Below, one piece after another: positions 27,801-36,187 of a stretch of 64,000 nucleotides of DNA. The number at the start of each line of letters is the position of its first letter. Position 1 is the stretch's first letter. The position numbers were made by a program, and so were the translations under genes. A model generated the notes under the pieces. That model was not told the DNA's origin and made no database searches. It saw nothing but the letters and a program-made list of their open reading frames with translations. Source of the DNA: Sanguibacter gelidistatuariae (GTDB lineage Bacteria > Actinomycetota > Actinomycetes > Actinomycetales > Cellulomonadaceae); assembly GCF_900096585.1 (NCBI RefSeq), contig NZ_FMYH01000003.1:124001-188000 (forward strand), written 5' to 3'.

Positions 27801-30800
27801 AAGTACCGCTTCGATGTGGTCTCGGCTCCCGCCGACGGCAGCCTCGTCGGGAAGCTCGCGGGCGTCGTCCTCGCGTACAACCAAGAGCTGAGCTCGCAGC
27901 TCGTGCTGACGAGCGACGCCAAGGTCTTCCAAGGCCGGCTGGTGGCGTTGCCGGCCGCCAACGAGGTCGTCGGGATCGAGGACACGATGGTGACGGTGAC
28001 CGGTATCACCGGGTACAACGGAACGGTGCCGATCCGGACGAGCGTCGATGTCAAGACCAACTCGATCGGTGAATTCAAGACCCAGCGCACGACACCCGGT
28101 GTCGGGTATCTCCCGGTTGTGGCGGACACCGTCTCTGTCGCCTTCGCCGGCAATGACCTCTACCAGGCCGCGACGTTCCTGGACGTCCCGGTGGCTGCCA
28201 CGGTGACCCAGGTGGAGCTCCAGCCGGTGGGCATGGCATTCAAGGGATCGATCACGCTCGACGGTGCGGAGGTGAGCACGGCCAACCAGCTGGCCGGCGT
28301 GAGCTTCGAGATACTGAGCAGGCCCCCGGGCTCCGGTCCGGTGCTCATCAAGGCGATCGGGGCTCCCTTGACAAGCCTCACGGGACGTCTCGAGTGGTCC
28401 GACATGACCCAACCGCCGGACGCGACCGGTCCCGGTAACGCGCGGATGGCACGGCCCGGTCTCTACTCGATCCGGGCTAGCGCACCGGGATACGCCCCGG
28501 TCGAGACCACCTTCCGGCTGAAGCCCGGCGGGGTGCTCGAGGGTGACGACGTCACGACCGCCGTCTTCCCTACAGGCGAGCTCAAGCTGACCCTTTCCAA
28601 GTACGGCGAGCTGCGCGTGGCCACCGTCACCGACGTCTGCCCGGGACAAACGGATGTGACCGAGTGCGCGGTCCTGGACCCCGTGATCACCCTGCGCGGA
28701 CTGGGGGCGCCTCGTATCGGGACCGCGGAGCCGGGGAACAACTTCGTGGACTTCGGCGAGGTGCCTCCGGGCAAATACACAATCGGTGTCCAGGCGGCCG
28801 GATTTGAGGTGCCCTTCCCCGAGGGCAAGGTCACCGTGGACCCGGGGCAGACCGCCAACGGCACCCCGCGCAAGGTGGTGTTGCAGCGGCTCGGGTCGAT
28901 CGAGGGGACCGTGACGGCCGCGATCGGCAGCGGCGACCAGCAGCTCGCAGGCGTGCAGATCACCGCGGTCGGTCCCGGCGGGACATTCAAGGCGGTCACG
29001 GACGCGGTTGGCAAATACACGCTGGTCGGGACCATCCCGCAGCCAGGCCTGCTCGCCGGGTCCTGGACCGTCACGGCGGCCCTGACCGGCTATGAGTTCA
29101 CACCGGTTCCAGTGGCCGTCGCGAACGGTCTCCCCACGAATCTCCCCATCAAGATGACTTTGACCAAGGTCAATCTCCAGGTGAAGGTGGTGCAGTCGTT
29201 CGAGGACTCAGGCGGCATACCGGGGCTCAGCGTGCGGCTCGACAACGGAGGCGTTCCGCTGCAACCGGTCTGCGTGACGACTCCCACTGACCCGCGGTGC
29301 ACAGACCAGACGCCCGGGGTGTACTACTTCGACGGAGTGAACCCCGTCCAGTCCACCGTGCAGGTCTTGCCCAGCTCTGGTCACACGGGGGTGACGGTCG
29401 TGCTCACGCCAGTCCTGGGACAAAACCCGTGGCTCGTCACCGTCCCGCTGGTGAGCACGTCCAACACCGTGAGCGGCACGGTCCTGCAGCAGAACGGCGG
29501 AGCTGCTCCGGTCCCCCTGGGAGGGGCGGCGGTGACGCTGACGGGCCCAGTGCCGACGGCCCCGGTCACCACGCTGGCTGACGGACGCTTCACCTTCACC
29601 GGGCTCGCGGACGGGACCTATTCAGTCACATCGACGCTCACCGGCTACGGAGCGGTGACCCGGAACGTCGCCGTCGCGAACGGCCAGGTGGCCATGGTCG
29701 ACCTCGTGATGTTCCACGAGACGCGCCAGGTGAGCGTCGTCGTCTCCTCCGACACGGACATCACCGGTGCGCTCGTGGGCCTGAGCGCCGAGACTCCCGG
29801 CCTCAACCCGTCGTCTCTGGCCGCCCAACCGTTGGTGCGCGGCCCGGGCATCACGTACTTGACGGTCTTCAACCAGGTGCCTACGGGCAGCTGGACTGCG
29901 ACGATCACGGGAGCCGCGGGTCACCTGTGGAGCAAGACGATCGCGGTCCCCGTGTTGGTAGCACCGCCGGGCGACCCGAGCGCGGTGTCTGTCGCCGCCA
30001 CGATCTCCGAGGTGAAGGTTGTGCTCTCGGCGACGGCCGCCCCGGCGACCTTGACGGACCCGCTCGTCCTGAACGTGTCGGGAACGCCCACCGGTGGCTC
30101 CGCGATCGCGACGCTCGCCAGGTCCGTCCGGGCGGACCAGGGCACGGACACCTTCTTCCTGCTGGTCGGGAGCTATACCGTGACACCCGCGCCTGCGAGC
30201 GGGTGGCTGTCTGCCCCCGCGAGCATGGCGATCACCGCCGGGCAGCGGGAAGCAGTGGGCGTGTTCGGGCTCACCAGGCCTCCGATCGACACCGTGACCA
30301 CGGTGACGAGTGCGCCGGCGATTCTCACGGTGGGTGCGACCGCGAAGTTCACCATGAACGTGACGGCCGCGGGTGTCACGGGTGTCACGGGTGGTGTGAC
30401 GCTCACCCTCAACGGTCAGAGCGTCGGCGCCGGGACCTACCAGCTTGTCGATGGAACTGTCACGACGGGGGACATCACGGTCACCGAGGCTATGGTGACG
30501 CGACCCAGCACGGCGCTCAAGGCCGTGTACGCGGGCAGGCCGGCGAATGCCGGGTCGGCTGAGCTGAACGGGTCCGACAAAACCGTCTCGCTCTCGATAG
30601 CAAAGCTGGCGACGTCGGTGACCGCGTCTGCGGCTCCGGTGGTGCTGGGCACGCCATCCGTGCTGACCGCCGTCGTGGCTCCGCTGTCCGCGGGGACGCT
30701 CACCTTCTCAGGGGCAGGCCTGACGCCCGACTGCACGGTCCCCGTGTCTACCTCCGCGACGGTGACCTGTTCTCGCACCTTCGCAGCCGCAGGGGAGTAC

Positions 30801-30893
30801 TCGGTCACGGCGATATTCACCCCCACCGACGCGATCAAGTACGGGAGCTCGCTCCCGGTCACGTTCACGGTCACCGTGACCGCGGGTTCCTGA
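24822..30893 (+). CDS. eCIS-linked giant membrane protein C: Ig-like N-terminus, many regulatory-like repeats, Ig-like C-terminus
   Basis: At 2023 residues this is the largest gene in the window. It repeats the layout of proteins A and B: Ig-like domains at 1-225, transmembrane helix about 238-258, an acidic Gly/Asp/Ser-rich linker (about 265-320), then ten or more carboxypeptidase-regulatory/CnaB-like repeats, and finally two bacterial Ig-like domains (about 1820-2020). Fully extended, the outside part could reach far beyond the wall, as an adhesin or stalk would. No sortase motif or C-terminal anchor is present; the only membrane tether is the N-proximal helix. ATG 24822 overlaps the stop of gene B. 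A strong bidirectional hairpin follows. Confidence 0.7.
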   Translation: MTEQISTTLRGNGAPSVLVEDDVHASAGNAAIMRVHVRNLSDGPRDLSVTVIGLDDGWAPEPVVLRDIPADMTVSAEAALVPVVGAVPGEYPFVVVVQALPVGGSVGVVAGQVTTLVEAHVTVDAPSQVLLTVEPADSRMRLRRKLDVVLSNTGGEPVEVSLSTRTDKGLRLELSDRDLVVPARTTIRLTARARNLRPQFMGHLNRRAFSVAAAGKQAPARFSGTITSRPLLSSGLMRVMSLLLVMALWAGGLVVGLPWLTNRMTAEQTTAEETTAPGAGSDPGAAGDPADPSDPAGGSGTDGSGTGGTDQVVDPTIRIGGVVTATDPSGVHVQIAPASIIADSQGGGGGAGGLSSSVPVPLSAVLAAGLAGEKSDDAPLTKTSPKGVAIESTTSVATTRSTSTGDDGAWAFAGLSPNLNYLVTISKPGYQTVRHVVSGAEAEAGLDVELVAGDGQLSGRVMGPDGAGAGGVDIVITDGTTTVTTSTNTTGSVGSWSVDGLSTPSTYLVTAQGNGLGAQSRLVTLSAGASATADMALSNGVASLSGIVTGPDSLGFDSGVGGATVTASDGATTRTASTVTSGLVGSYTLVDLPIPGTYEIAVAADGFATQTLQLTLDAVTPTARQDVALRTANGAVQGRITDTAGQALTSAGITLHNDANTYKTMVTGDGSFRLNGIAPGEYVVSAAQFGHLTGYATVRASAGFATIVDLVLTEVEGDGLVSTSRIRGRVGDARTNGQLDCTGQAAGEQCLVTTTLTAQNLDGTQRLVSVTSDPNTEYLIPAAGEVGLLPGLYVLEMSAPGYEESTVRVSVPMDTTVTAGQVALYPSPSLTGTVIARVGSVPTGTCVIVVPAASSFPSATCADVSVGTTSICKIAAPAQCGLTGVNGGYTITNIKSGSYKATVQSGDTEYVFTDGESAISLVAGDVRRFDAVLNRLPRISLTTMISTGASALVPAGSAIVKAMLLKSDGTEEEVKRGTASAQGFAELTRLPEGKYRFDVVSAPADGSLVGKLAGVVLAYNQELSSQLVLTSDAKVFQGRLVALPAANEVVGIEDTMVTVTGITGYNGTVPIRTSVDVKTNSIGEFKTQRTTPGVGYLPVVADTVSVAFAGNDLYQAATFLDVPVAATVTQVELQPVGMAFKGSITLDGAEVSTANQLAGVSFEILSRPPGSGPVLIKAIGAPLTSLTGRLEWSDMTQPPDATGPGNARMARPGLYSIRASAPGYAPVETTFRLKPGGVLEGDDVTTAVFPTGELKLTLSKYGELRVATVTDVCPGQTDVTECAVLDPVITLRGLGAPRIGTAEPGNNFVDFGEVPPGKYTIGVQAAGFEVPFPEGKVTVDPGQTANGTPRKVVLQRLGSIEGTVTAAIGSGDQQLAGVQITAVGPGGTFKAVTDAVGKYTLVGTIPQPGLLAGSWTVTAALTGYEFTPVPVAVANGLPTNLPIKMTLTKVNLQVKVVQSFEDSGGIPGLSVRLDNGGVPLQPVCVTTPTDPRCTDQTPGVYYFDGVNPVQSTVQVLPSSGHTGVTVVLTPVLGQNPWLVTVPLVSTSNTVSGTVLQQNGGAAPVPLGGAAVTLTGPVPTAPVTTLADGRFTFTGLADGTYSVTSTLTGYGAVTRNVAVANGQVAMVDLVMFHETRQVSVVVSSDTDITGALVGLSAETPGLNPSSLAAQPLVRGPGITYLTVFNQVPTGSWTATITGAAGHLWSKTIAVPVLVAPPGDPSAVSVAATISEVKVVLSATAAPATLTDPLVLNVSGTPTGGSAIATLARSVRADQGTDTFFLLVGSYTVTPAPASGWLSAPASMAITAGQREAVGVFGLTRPPIDTVTTVTSAPAILTVGATAKFTMNVTAAGVTGVTGGVTLTLNGQSVGAGTYQLVDGTVTTGDITVTEAMVTRPSTALKAVYAGRPANAGSAELNGSDKTVSLSIAKLATSVTASAAPVVLGTPSVLTAVVAPLSAGTLTFSGAGLTPDCTVPVSTSATVTCSRTFAAAGEYSVTAIFTPTDAIKYGSSLPVTFTVTVTAGS

Positions 30894-30919
30894 CCCGAGC
30901 GCCAGAGGCTGACGCACGA

Positions 30920-30959
30920 CCGGCCCGGTGGTCATCCACGAGGATGACCACCGGGCCGG
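30920..30959. terminator. Bidirectional terminator between the two convergent eCIS operons
   Basis: CCGGCCCGGTGGTCATCC and its exact complement form an 18-bp perfect stem with an ACGA loop. It lies between the stop of the 2023-residue gene (plus strand) and the stop of the zinc-ribbon gene (minus strand), so it can end transcription from both sides. Confidence 0.85.
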
Positions 30960-30996
30960 AATCGTCGCGGGCGTCCCGCGGGTGGGTCGACCAGAT

Positions 30997-31449
30997 TCAG
31001 CACGCGAGCTGCAGCACGACCACGACGAAGGTCGTCAGGGCCAGCGCAGCAGCCACGAGCACCCACCATCGGAAGCGCGGCGCTTCCTCGAGCGGGACGA
31101 CGGGCGTGGGCGGCGGCGGGGCCGGCACGGGCTGCGGAACCGGGGCGAGGACCGGCGGCGGGGGTGGCGTCATGGATCCCGCGCAGCGCAGGCACACCCA
31201 TGCGGTGGGCAGGTTGAGCTCACCGCAGGTCGGGCACGGCACGGAGTAGCTCACGCCCTTGCCCGACGTGCCGGGCAGGCGGCGCAGGGCGTCGCCGGAG
31301 TCGTCGTCGGCGCCGCGCACCGCGATCGCCGTCGACGACCAGAAGAGGGGGAAGTCGCAGGAGGGGCAGAAGTCGCTCGCGTCCCGCCGGCCGTTCATGA
31401 TGTCGCTGGGTGTCCCGCACTCGGGGCACGTCACGCTTGTGTACTGCAT
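30997..31449 (-). CDS. Double zinc-ribbon membrane protein at the end of the eCIS operon
   Basis: The 150-residue protein has four CxxC knuckles arranged as two ribbons: CPEC with CPSC (about 8-45) and CPTC with CLRC (about 72-92). A Pro-rich linker follows, then one transmembrane helix (about 124-146) close to the C-terminus, ending LQLAC. It lacks a signal peptide, so the ribbons should be cytosolic with a tail-anchor-like helix. ATG 31449 is 5 nt after the stop of the gpI-like gene, which makes it the last gene of the leftward operon. No function can be assigned beyond a possible membrane-side scaffold. Confidence 0.65.
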   Translation of the reverse strand: MQYTSVTCPECGTPSDIMNGRRDASDFCPSCDFPLFWSSTAIAVRGADDDSGDALRRLPGTSGKGVSYSVPCPTCGELNLPTAWVCLRCAGSMTPPPPPVLAPVPQPVPAPPPPTPVVPLEEAPRFRWWVLVAAALALTTFVVVVLQLAC

Positions 31450-31454
31450 CGGGT

Positions 31455-32024
31455 TCAGGTCTCCGTGGGCGGTTGGGGGAGGGCGAGGTGCGCGCTGGGG
31501 TCGGCGGCCGGACGGGGCCAGATGAGCTTGTCGCCCACCCACAGCTCGGCGCGGACGTGGGCGGGTACCTCGTCGGCGACGAGCTTGGCGAAGGCCCGCT
31601 CCGTGAGGCTACCCGTCGAGTCGACCCGCATCACGACCCACGCCGTGTCGATCGGGCTCTCACCCTCGCGCCAGACACCGCCGCCCTCCTCGATCACGGC
31701 CGGCCCGCCGCTGAACAGCTCAAGCATCGACCGCAGCCCGAACGGCGTGCCGCGCCAGGCGAGGGTGCGCGCCGCCACGCGGAGAACCTCACGCTGCAGC
31801 TCCACGCTGCCCGCGCCGTCGACCGACTCCAGGCCGATCCAGCTCGCGAGCCACGGCAGCATCTGCGGCGGGGTGATCCGGGGGTCGGGCAGGTGCACCA
31901 GGTTGTCCGCGTGCGCCATGACGGTGTCCGCCTGAGCCTGGAACAGCTCGACGAAGCGCCGGAAGAAGCTCTCCTGGAGCATGGCCGGCGGGAGCTGGTT
32001 GACCAGCCAGTCTGAACGTCTCAT
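31455..32024 (-). CDS. Phage tail protein I-like baseplate protein (Pvc12 position)
   Basis: The 189-residue protein begins MRRSDWLVNQLPPAML and contains FFRRFVELFQAQADTVMAHADNL, then PWLASWIGLE and TLAWRGTPFGLRSMLELFSGG. These are hallmarks of the gpI/P2-like tail protein family placed beside gpJ in contractile tails, which helps build the baseplate wedge. The start at 32024 lies 10 nt beyond the stop of the baseplate J gene; a longer reading upstream would overlap that gene. Confidence 0.8.
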   Translation of the reverse strand: MRRSDWLVNQLPPAMLQESFFRRFVELFQAQADTVMAHADNLVHLPDPRITPPQMLPWLASWIGLESVDGAGSVELQREVLRVAARTLAWRGTPFGLRSMLELFSGGPAVIEEGGGVWREGESPIDTAWVVMRVDSTGSLTERAFAKLVADEVPAHVRAELWVGDKLIWPRPAADPSAHLALPQPPTET

Positions 32025-32034
32025 GGGAGGGCGA

Positions 32035-33984
32035 TCACCGAACCACGACGCGGTGGTTCGCGGACAGGAAGAGGGCATCGGCGGACAGCCGCAGCGTGTC
32101 CCGGCCGGCACCGATACGCGCCCCGTTGCGCAGGTCGTAGTCGAAGAGCTGCACCTCGTCGATGCGTTCGATGCCCTCGATCGGCTCGACGAGCTGGGCG
32201 ATCGCCGTGGCGGTCAGGTCCGTGTCGAAGACCCAACCGGTCCCGTCCGGGCCGCCGAAGAGCGGGTTGACGTAGCGGGTGATCGCCTCGAGCACCCGCT
32301 GCCGGATGAGCGGGGCCGAGCGTCCGGGCAGCGCGTGCAGCAGCACCGCGACGCTCACGCCTTGATAGAAGGGGGTACCGACCTCGATCGCGGCACCCAC
32401 GAGCCGGCGGGCCTCGAGCGCCTGGGTGATCGCGGTGACGAGCGGCGTCGACAGGGCGAAGTCGTCGATCGTGTGGTCGCGCGGGTCCTTGCGGACCTGG
32501 GGGACGACGAGCACCCTGACCGCTCCGGGGGCGCCGCCGCTGCGCGGCAGGCACGCCGCCCGGGCGACCTCGACCGAAGCCTCGTGCGTGATCCGCTCGT
32601 AGTCGCCCGCGGTGACCGCCCGCTCACCGGTGCGCAGCGTCAACGGACCGCGGACCTTGGCCTCCTCGATGCTCTCGGCGTCGACGCCGCCGCTCGCCGC
32701 GGCGAGGTTCGTGACGCTCGCGACGAAGGGCACGCTCGAGCGCAGCACGGTCAGGGTCTCCGCGCCTACGTTCCCGGCCGCGCCACCGCCGTAGCGGTAG
32801 CTGGTCACCTGGATCTGGGCGCCGTCGGGCGGCGTGGCACCGTGCTGGACGACGGTTCCGTCGGGGTAGCGCACGCTCGGACCGAACTGGACGTCCCCGG
32901 AGATCGAGTCCCACACGACGTGCCGGTCCTGCGGTCCGGAGGCGGAGAAGTCGGGCACCTCGGTCCAGGCAGTCGACTGGTCGTGCGTGGTGACGCGCAC
33001 CGCTTCCTCGTCGCGTCGCATGGCGACCGGCTTGTGGGTCACCGGGAAGACCTGGCTGGAGACGCCCGTGGACCGGCCGATGATCTCGGCCGCGGCCGCG
33101 GATGCGTGCTCGGCCGCGACGGTCACGCCGACGGCGGTGACCGTGAGCTCCTCGATCTGGGGAGAGGCCTGGTACGTGGGCTGGCCGGGCAGCGGCCGGG
33201 TGAGCCGGGCGCGCAACCAGTAGCCGGGCCTCCCACCGAGGGTGAGCACCTCGTGCTGGTCGGGGACCAGGAGCACGACGGCGCCGTCCCGGTTGAGCCC
33301 GCCGGTCGAGTCGGACTGCACCCGGGCCGGGATCCAGATCTCACCGGACCACACCTCCCACAGCAGCGGGGGGTTGCGCGGGTCCACGCCGATGCCCTCG
33401 GCGTGCGCGCGGACGGTGAGGTTGATCGCGAGGTTGGCCAGCGGAGTCGTGAAGCCGAAGTACGCGGCGTCGTTCTCGGCCAGCCCGGGCGTCGCGAAGC
33501 AGGTCAGGGACGTCCCGGGGTAGGTGAGCGCCTCCCAGCCGTCCGTGACGGCCTCGGATCCGGCCTGGGCGGTGTGCACCATGGTCAGGACCGGGGGCAC
33601 CACGACCGCCTCGGTCGTCGTGGTGAACACGACGCCGGCGACCTCGGTGGCCGCGAGGGTGGAGACCTCGGTGCCGGCAGGCACGCGGACCGGGGCGGTT
33701 GCCGGCCCGGAGAGCCAGAACGTGAGGATCGCGCGAGCCACGGACGGGGGGAACTGCTCGATCCCCACGAGGTTGAGGAAGTGGACGTAGAGCCGCTCGG
33801 GCACCTGGTTGACGCGGAACAGCACCATCTCGCTCATCCACGCGAAGAGCTCGATGAGCGCCACCCCGGGATCCGAGACGTTGTGGTTGGTCCACTCCGG
33901 GGTGAACCGGGGGATCAGCCTCTTGGTCTCGTCGACGATGTCCTGGAAGGAACGGTCGTCAAGGTTCGGTGCGGGAATGGGCAT
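32035..33984 (-). CDS. Baseplate J-like protein (Pvc11-like)
   Basis: The 649-residue protein starts MPIPAPNLDDRSFQDIVDET and carries HNVSDPGVALIELFAWMSEMVLFRVNQ, a segment typical of eCIS baseplate J proteins. A beta-rich middle follows, then the J core with SYRYGGGAAGNVG and GERAVTAGDYERI. It forms the wedge that joins the spike hub to the sheath. ATG 33984 overlaps the gp25 stop (ATGA). Confidence 0.88.
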   Translation of the reverse strand: MPIPAPNLDDRSFQDIVDETKRLIPRFTPEWTNHNVSDPGVALIELFAWMSEMVLFRVNQVPERLYVHFLNLVGIEQFPPSVARAILTFWLSGPATAPVRVPAGTEVSTLAATEVAGVVFTTTTEAVVVPPVLTMVHTAQAGSEAVTDGWEALTYPGTSLTCFATPGLAENDAAYFGFTTPLANLAINLTVRAHAEGIGVDPRNPPLLWEVWSGEIWIPARVQSDSTGGLNRDGAVVLLVPDQHEVLTLGGRPGYWLRARLTRPLPGQPTYQASPQIEELTVTAVGVTVAAEHASAAAAEIIGRSTGVSSQVFPVTHKPVAMRRDEEAVRVTTHDQSTAWTEVPDFSASGPQDRHVVWDSISGDVQFGPSVRYPDGTVVQHGATPPDGAQIQVTSYRYGGGAAGNVGAETLTVLRSSVPFVASVTNLAAASGGVDAESIEEAKVRGPLTLRTGERAVTAGDYERITHEASVEVARAACLPRSGGAPGAVRVLVVPQVRKDPRDHTIDDFALSTPLVTAITQALEARRLVGAAIEVGTPFYQGVSVAVLLHALPGRSAPLIRQRVLEAITRYVNPLFGGPDGTGWVFDTDLTATAIAQLVEPIEGIERIDEVQLFDYDLRNGARIGAGRDTLRLSADALFLSANHRVVVR

Positions 33985-34406
33985 CAGGAGTCCTCGCGAG
34001 GTATGACGTAGAAGGGGTACACCAGGTTGCGGCGGTCGTTGGTCGCCTTGACCCGGTAGGTGATCTCGATACGGACCAGCGACGAGTCCTTGGCGTCCTG
34101 GACAGGGCGCACGTCTTCGACCGCGATCCGCGGCTCCCACTGGGCGAGCGCGTCGCGGACCGCCTGGGAGATGAGCCCCAGGAGGTTCGCGTTGACCGGC
34201 TCGAAGAGCAGGTCCCAGATCCTGCAGCCGAACTGGGGGCGCATGAGCCGCTCACCAGGGGCGGTGAGCAGCACGACGTGGATCGAGTGGTCGAGGTCCT
34301 GCGCGCCGCTGGTCAGCGCGATCGAACCGGTGTGGTCCACGCTCATCGGCCAGCTGAAGCCGCGGCCGATGAACGAGGGGATGTCGGAAGAACCCTGGAC
34401 GGTCAA
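33984..34406 (-). CDS. gp25-like baseplate wedge protein (Pvc9-like)
   Basis: The 140-residue gp25/W-family protein contains FGCRIWDLLFEPVN, AVRDALAQWEPRIAVEDV and a C-terminal ITYRVKATN strand pair. It forms the sheath initiation wedge around the hub. No ATG or GTG fits ahead of the conserved part. The best start is TTG at 34406, which overlaps the stop of the spike gene and gives MTVQGSSDIPSFIG. It is coupled at both ends. Confidence 0.85.
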   Translation of the reverse strand: MTVQGSSDIPSFIGRGFSWPMSVDHTGSIALTSGAQDLDHSIHVVLLTAPGERLMRPQFGCRIWDLLFEPVNANLLGLISQAVRDALAQWEPRIAVEDVRPVQDAKDSSLVRIEITYRVKATNDRRNLVYPFYVIPREDS

Positions 34407-36187
34407 TTGATCATCACCATGCCGCCGGAGATCTCCGTCTTGGCGGAGCCCTTGACCGCGACCATCGCGCCGGACACCTCGGCGGAGGCGGCGCCCGAGA
34501 TGACGGCCGTCTTGGTGGCCGACACGCTGATCTCCAGGGCCTTGAGCGAGATCTTGGACTCTGCTTCGATCGTGATCTCGGCGCCTTTCAGGGAGATGTT
34601 CCCGGACCCGTCGAAGGTGATGCTCGACCTTCCCGAGGAGATGGTGAGCGGGACGTCGGCCGGGACGACGAGGTCGGCCCGGTCCTTGCCCAGGTGCAGC
34701 TTGTGCTCCTGCCCAGCGAGAGCGACCAGCACGTACTGCTTGTCCTTCGCCGCGCCGTCGGAGAGCTCGACGACGTGCCCGAGCCGCGAGGACAGCGAGC
34801 GGGTGTCGACCTTCCCGTCCGAGCTCGTGACCGAGCGTCCGGTGGGCAGGTTCTTGCCGTTGTGCAGCCCGCCGATGACGACCGGCCGGCGCATGTCCCC
34901 GTTCTCGAAGGTCACCAGGACCTCGTCGTTGACCTCCGGCGTCGCGACCAGGCCCCGGTCCTTCCCGCCGCCGACGGAGGTGACGCGGGCCCAGTCGGAC
35001 TCGATCGCCTCGCCGAGCACCGGAAACTGGACCTTGACCCGGCCGAGCTTCTCCGGGTCGGTGATGTTGGTCACGACACCCACGACGGTGCCCTGGCGGA
35101 TGAAGCTGGCCGTGCTCGGCGCGGCCGAGGCGCCCAGGACCGACCGCAGCGTCGCGCGCGGGCTGTCGCCAGCCACGAGCTCGGTGTAGAAACCGCGGGA
35201 GGAGTAGACGTGGGACACCTCCCGGACGTAGTACTCGCCCGACGCCGGCCCGGCGTCGGCCAGCTTGACCCGGCCGCCGGGGGTGATGTCGGGGTGGACG
35301 TGCAGCCGGCCGCGGGCCGTGACGTTGCCCTGGGCGTTGAGCCGGGCCGCGGCGAGCTCGGTCGCCTCGGTGCTGGAGGAGGGGTAGCCGGAGATGTCGA
35401 GGACGACCGAGGGCCTGACCGACGTCGCCTTGGCCAGATCCGGGGTGCCGGAGGTGCGGCGCCGCGTCCCGGTCCCCACGACCTTGCTGAAGGTCCGCAC
35501 GTCGAAGCCGCGGACCTCGACCGAGGTCGGTGCGGCCGAGGTGACCTGCACGGAGAATTCGTCGATGTCCGTGCCGAGGGTGAGCGCGACCGGCTGCCCG
35601 GCCTTCGGGTTCCCGGTGGCCGGGTCCCACGTCGCGAAGGTCTTGTCGGTCACGATCCAGTCCAGCCCCGTCCGGGCGGTCAGGTCGTTGATCAGAGCGA
35701 GGTCCGTGTCGGTCTGCAGGACGTACTCGTGGGCGAGCGTCGCGCCGCCGGAGATCGAGGCGGACAGGCCCGCCGCGTTAGGGAGCTTGCGCAGGATGTC
35801 GAGGTAGCTGGACTTGGCGTAGGTGGTCACATGGCTGTCCCGGCCGAGGCGATGTGCAAGCTCCTCGACCGTGACGACCAGCTCGGGCCGGCTGTCGGGG
35901 CTGTTGTTCAGCGCGAGGCCGGTGACCTCTCCGGAGAAGATCGGTTTCAGGGTCGTGTTCCGGTCGTCGCGCTGGGCCCGGACCTCGACCGACGTGCCGA
36001 TCGCGAGCTTGCCGGACTCGGCGATCTCGTAGGACGGGTCGGCGAAGCGCAGCGTGCACCGGCCGACCGTACGCACCGCGCGGTCGGTGCGCAGCTCGAC
36101 CAGCATCGACATGGCCGGTGCGCTGAGCGCCATGCCGTTCACGGTCACGGTGGGGGACACCCGGACCCCGGTCGACGTCGCGGTCAT
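34403..36187 (-). CDS. VgrG/gp5-like spike protein (Pvc8-like)
   Basis: The 594-residue spike protein has an N-terminal gpD-like hub region (MTATSTGVRVSPTVTVNG..., LHVHPDITPGGRV, GEYYVREVSHVYS), a gp5 OB-fold (about 375-470: GVVTNITDPEKLGRVKVQFP, then WARV) and a C-terminal beta-helix-like repeat (ITIEAESKISLKALEISV...). It trimerises to form the piercing needle on which the DUF4280 tip sits. It ends without an effector extension. ATG 36187 overlaps the LysM gene stop. Confidence 0.88.
   Translation of the reverse strand: MTATSTGVRVSPTVTVNGMALSAPAMSMLVELRTDRAVRTVGRCTLRFADPSYEIAESGKLAIGTSVEVRAQRDDRNTTLKPIFSGEVTGLALNNSPDSRPELVVTVEELAHRLGRDSHVTTYAKSSYLDILRKLPNAAGLSASISGGATLAHEYVLQTDTDLALINDLTARTGLDWIVTDKTFATWDPATGNPKAGQPVALTLGTDIDEFSVQVTSAAPTSVEVRGFDVRTFSKVVGTGTRRRTSGTPDLAKATSVRPSVVLDISGYPSSSTEATELAAARLNAQGNVTARGRLHVHPDITPGGRVKLADAGPASGEYYVREVSHVYSSRGFYTELVAGDSPRATLRSVLGASAAPSTASFIRQGTVVGVVTNITDPEKLGRVKVQFPVLGEAIESDWARVTSVGGGKDRGLVATPEVNDEVLVTFENGDMRRPVVIGGLHNGKNLPTGRSVTSSDGKVDTRSLSSRLGHVVELSDGAAKDKQYVLVALAGQEHKLHLGKDRADLVVPADVPLTISSGRSSITFDGSGNISLKGAEITIEAESKISLKALEISVSATKTAVISGAASAEVSGAMVAVKGSAKTEISGGMVMIN

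Noticed and set aside
31981-34011. Long plus-strand reading frame of about 676 codons opposite baseplate J
   Set aside because: The minus strand encodes a clear baseplate J protein; the plus frame is an antisense product of GC-rich codon bias.
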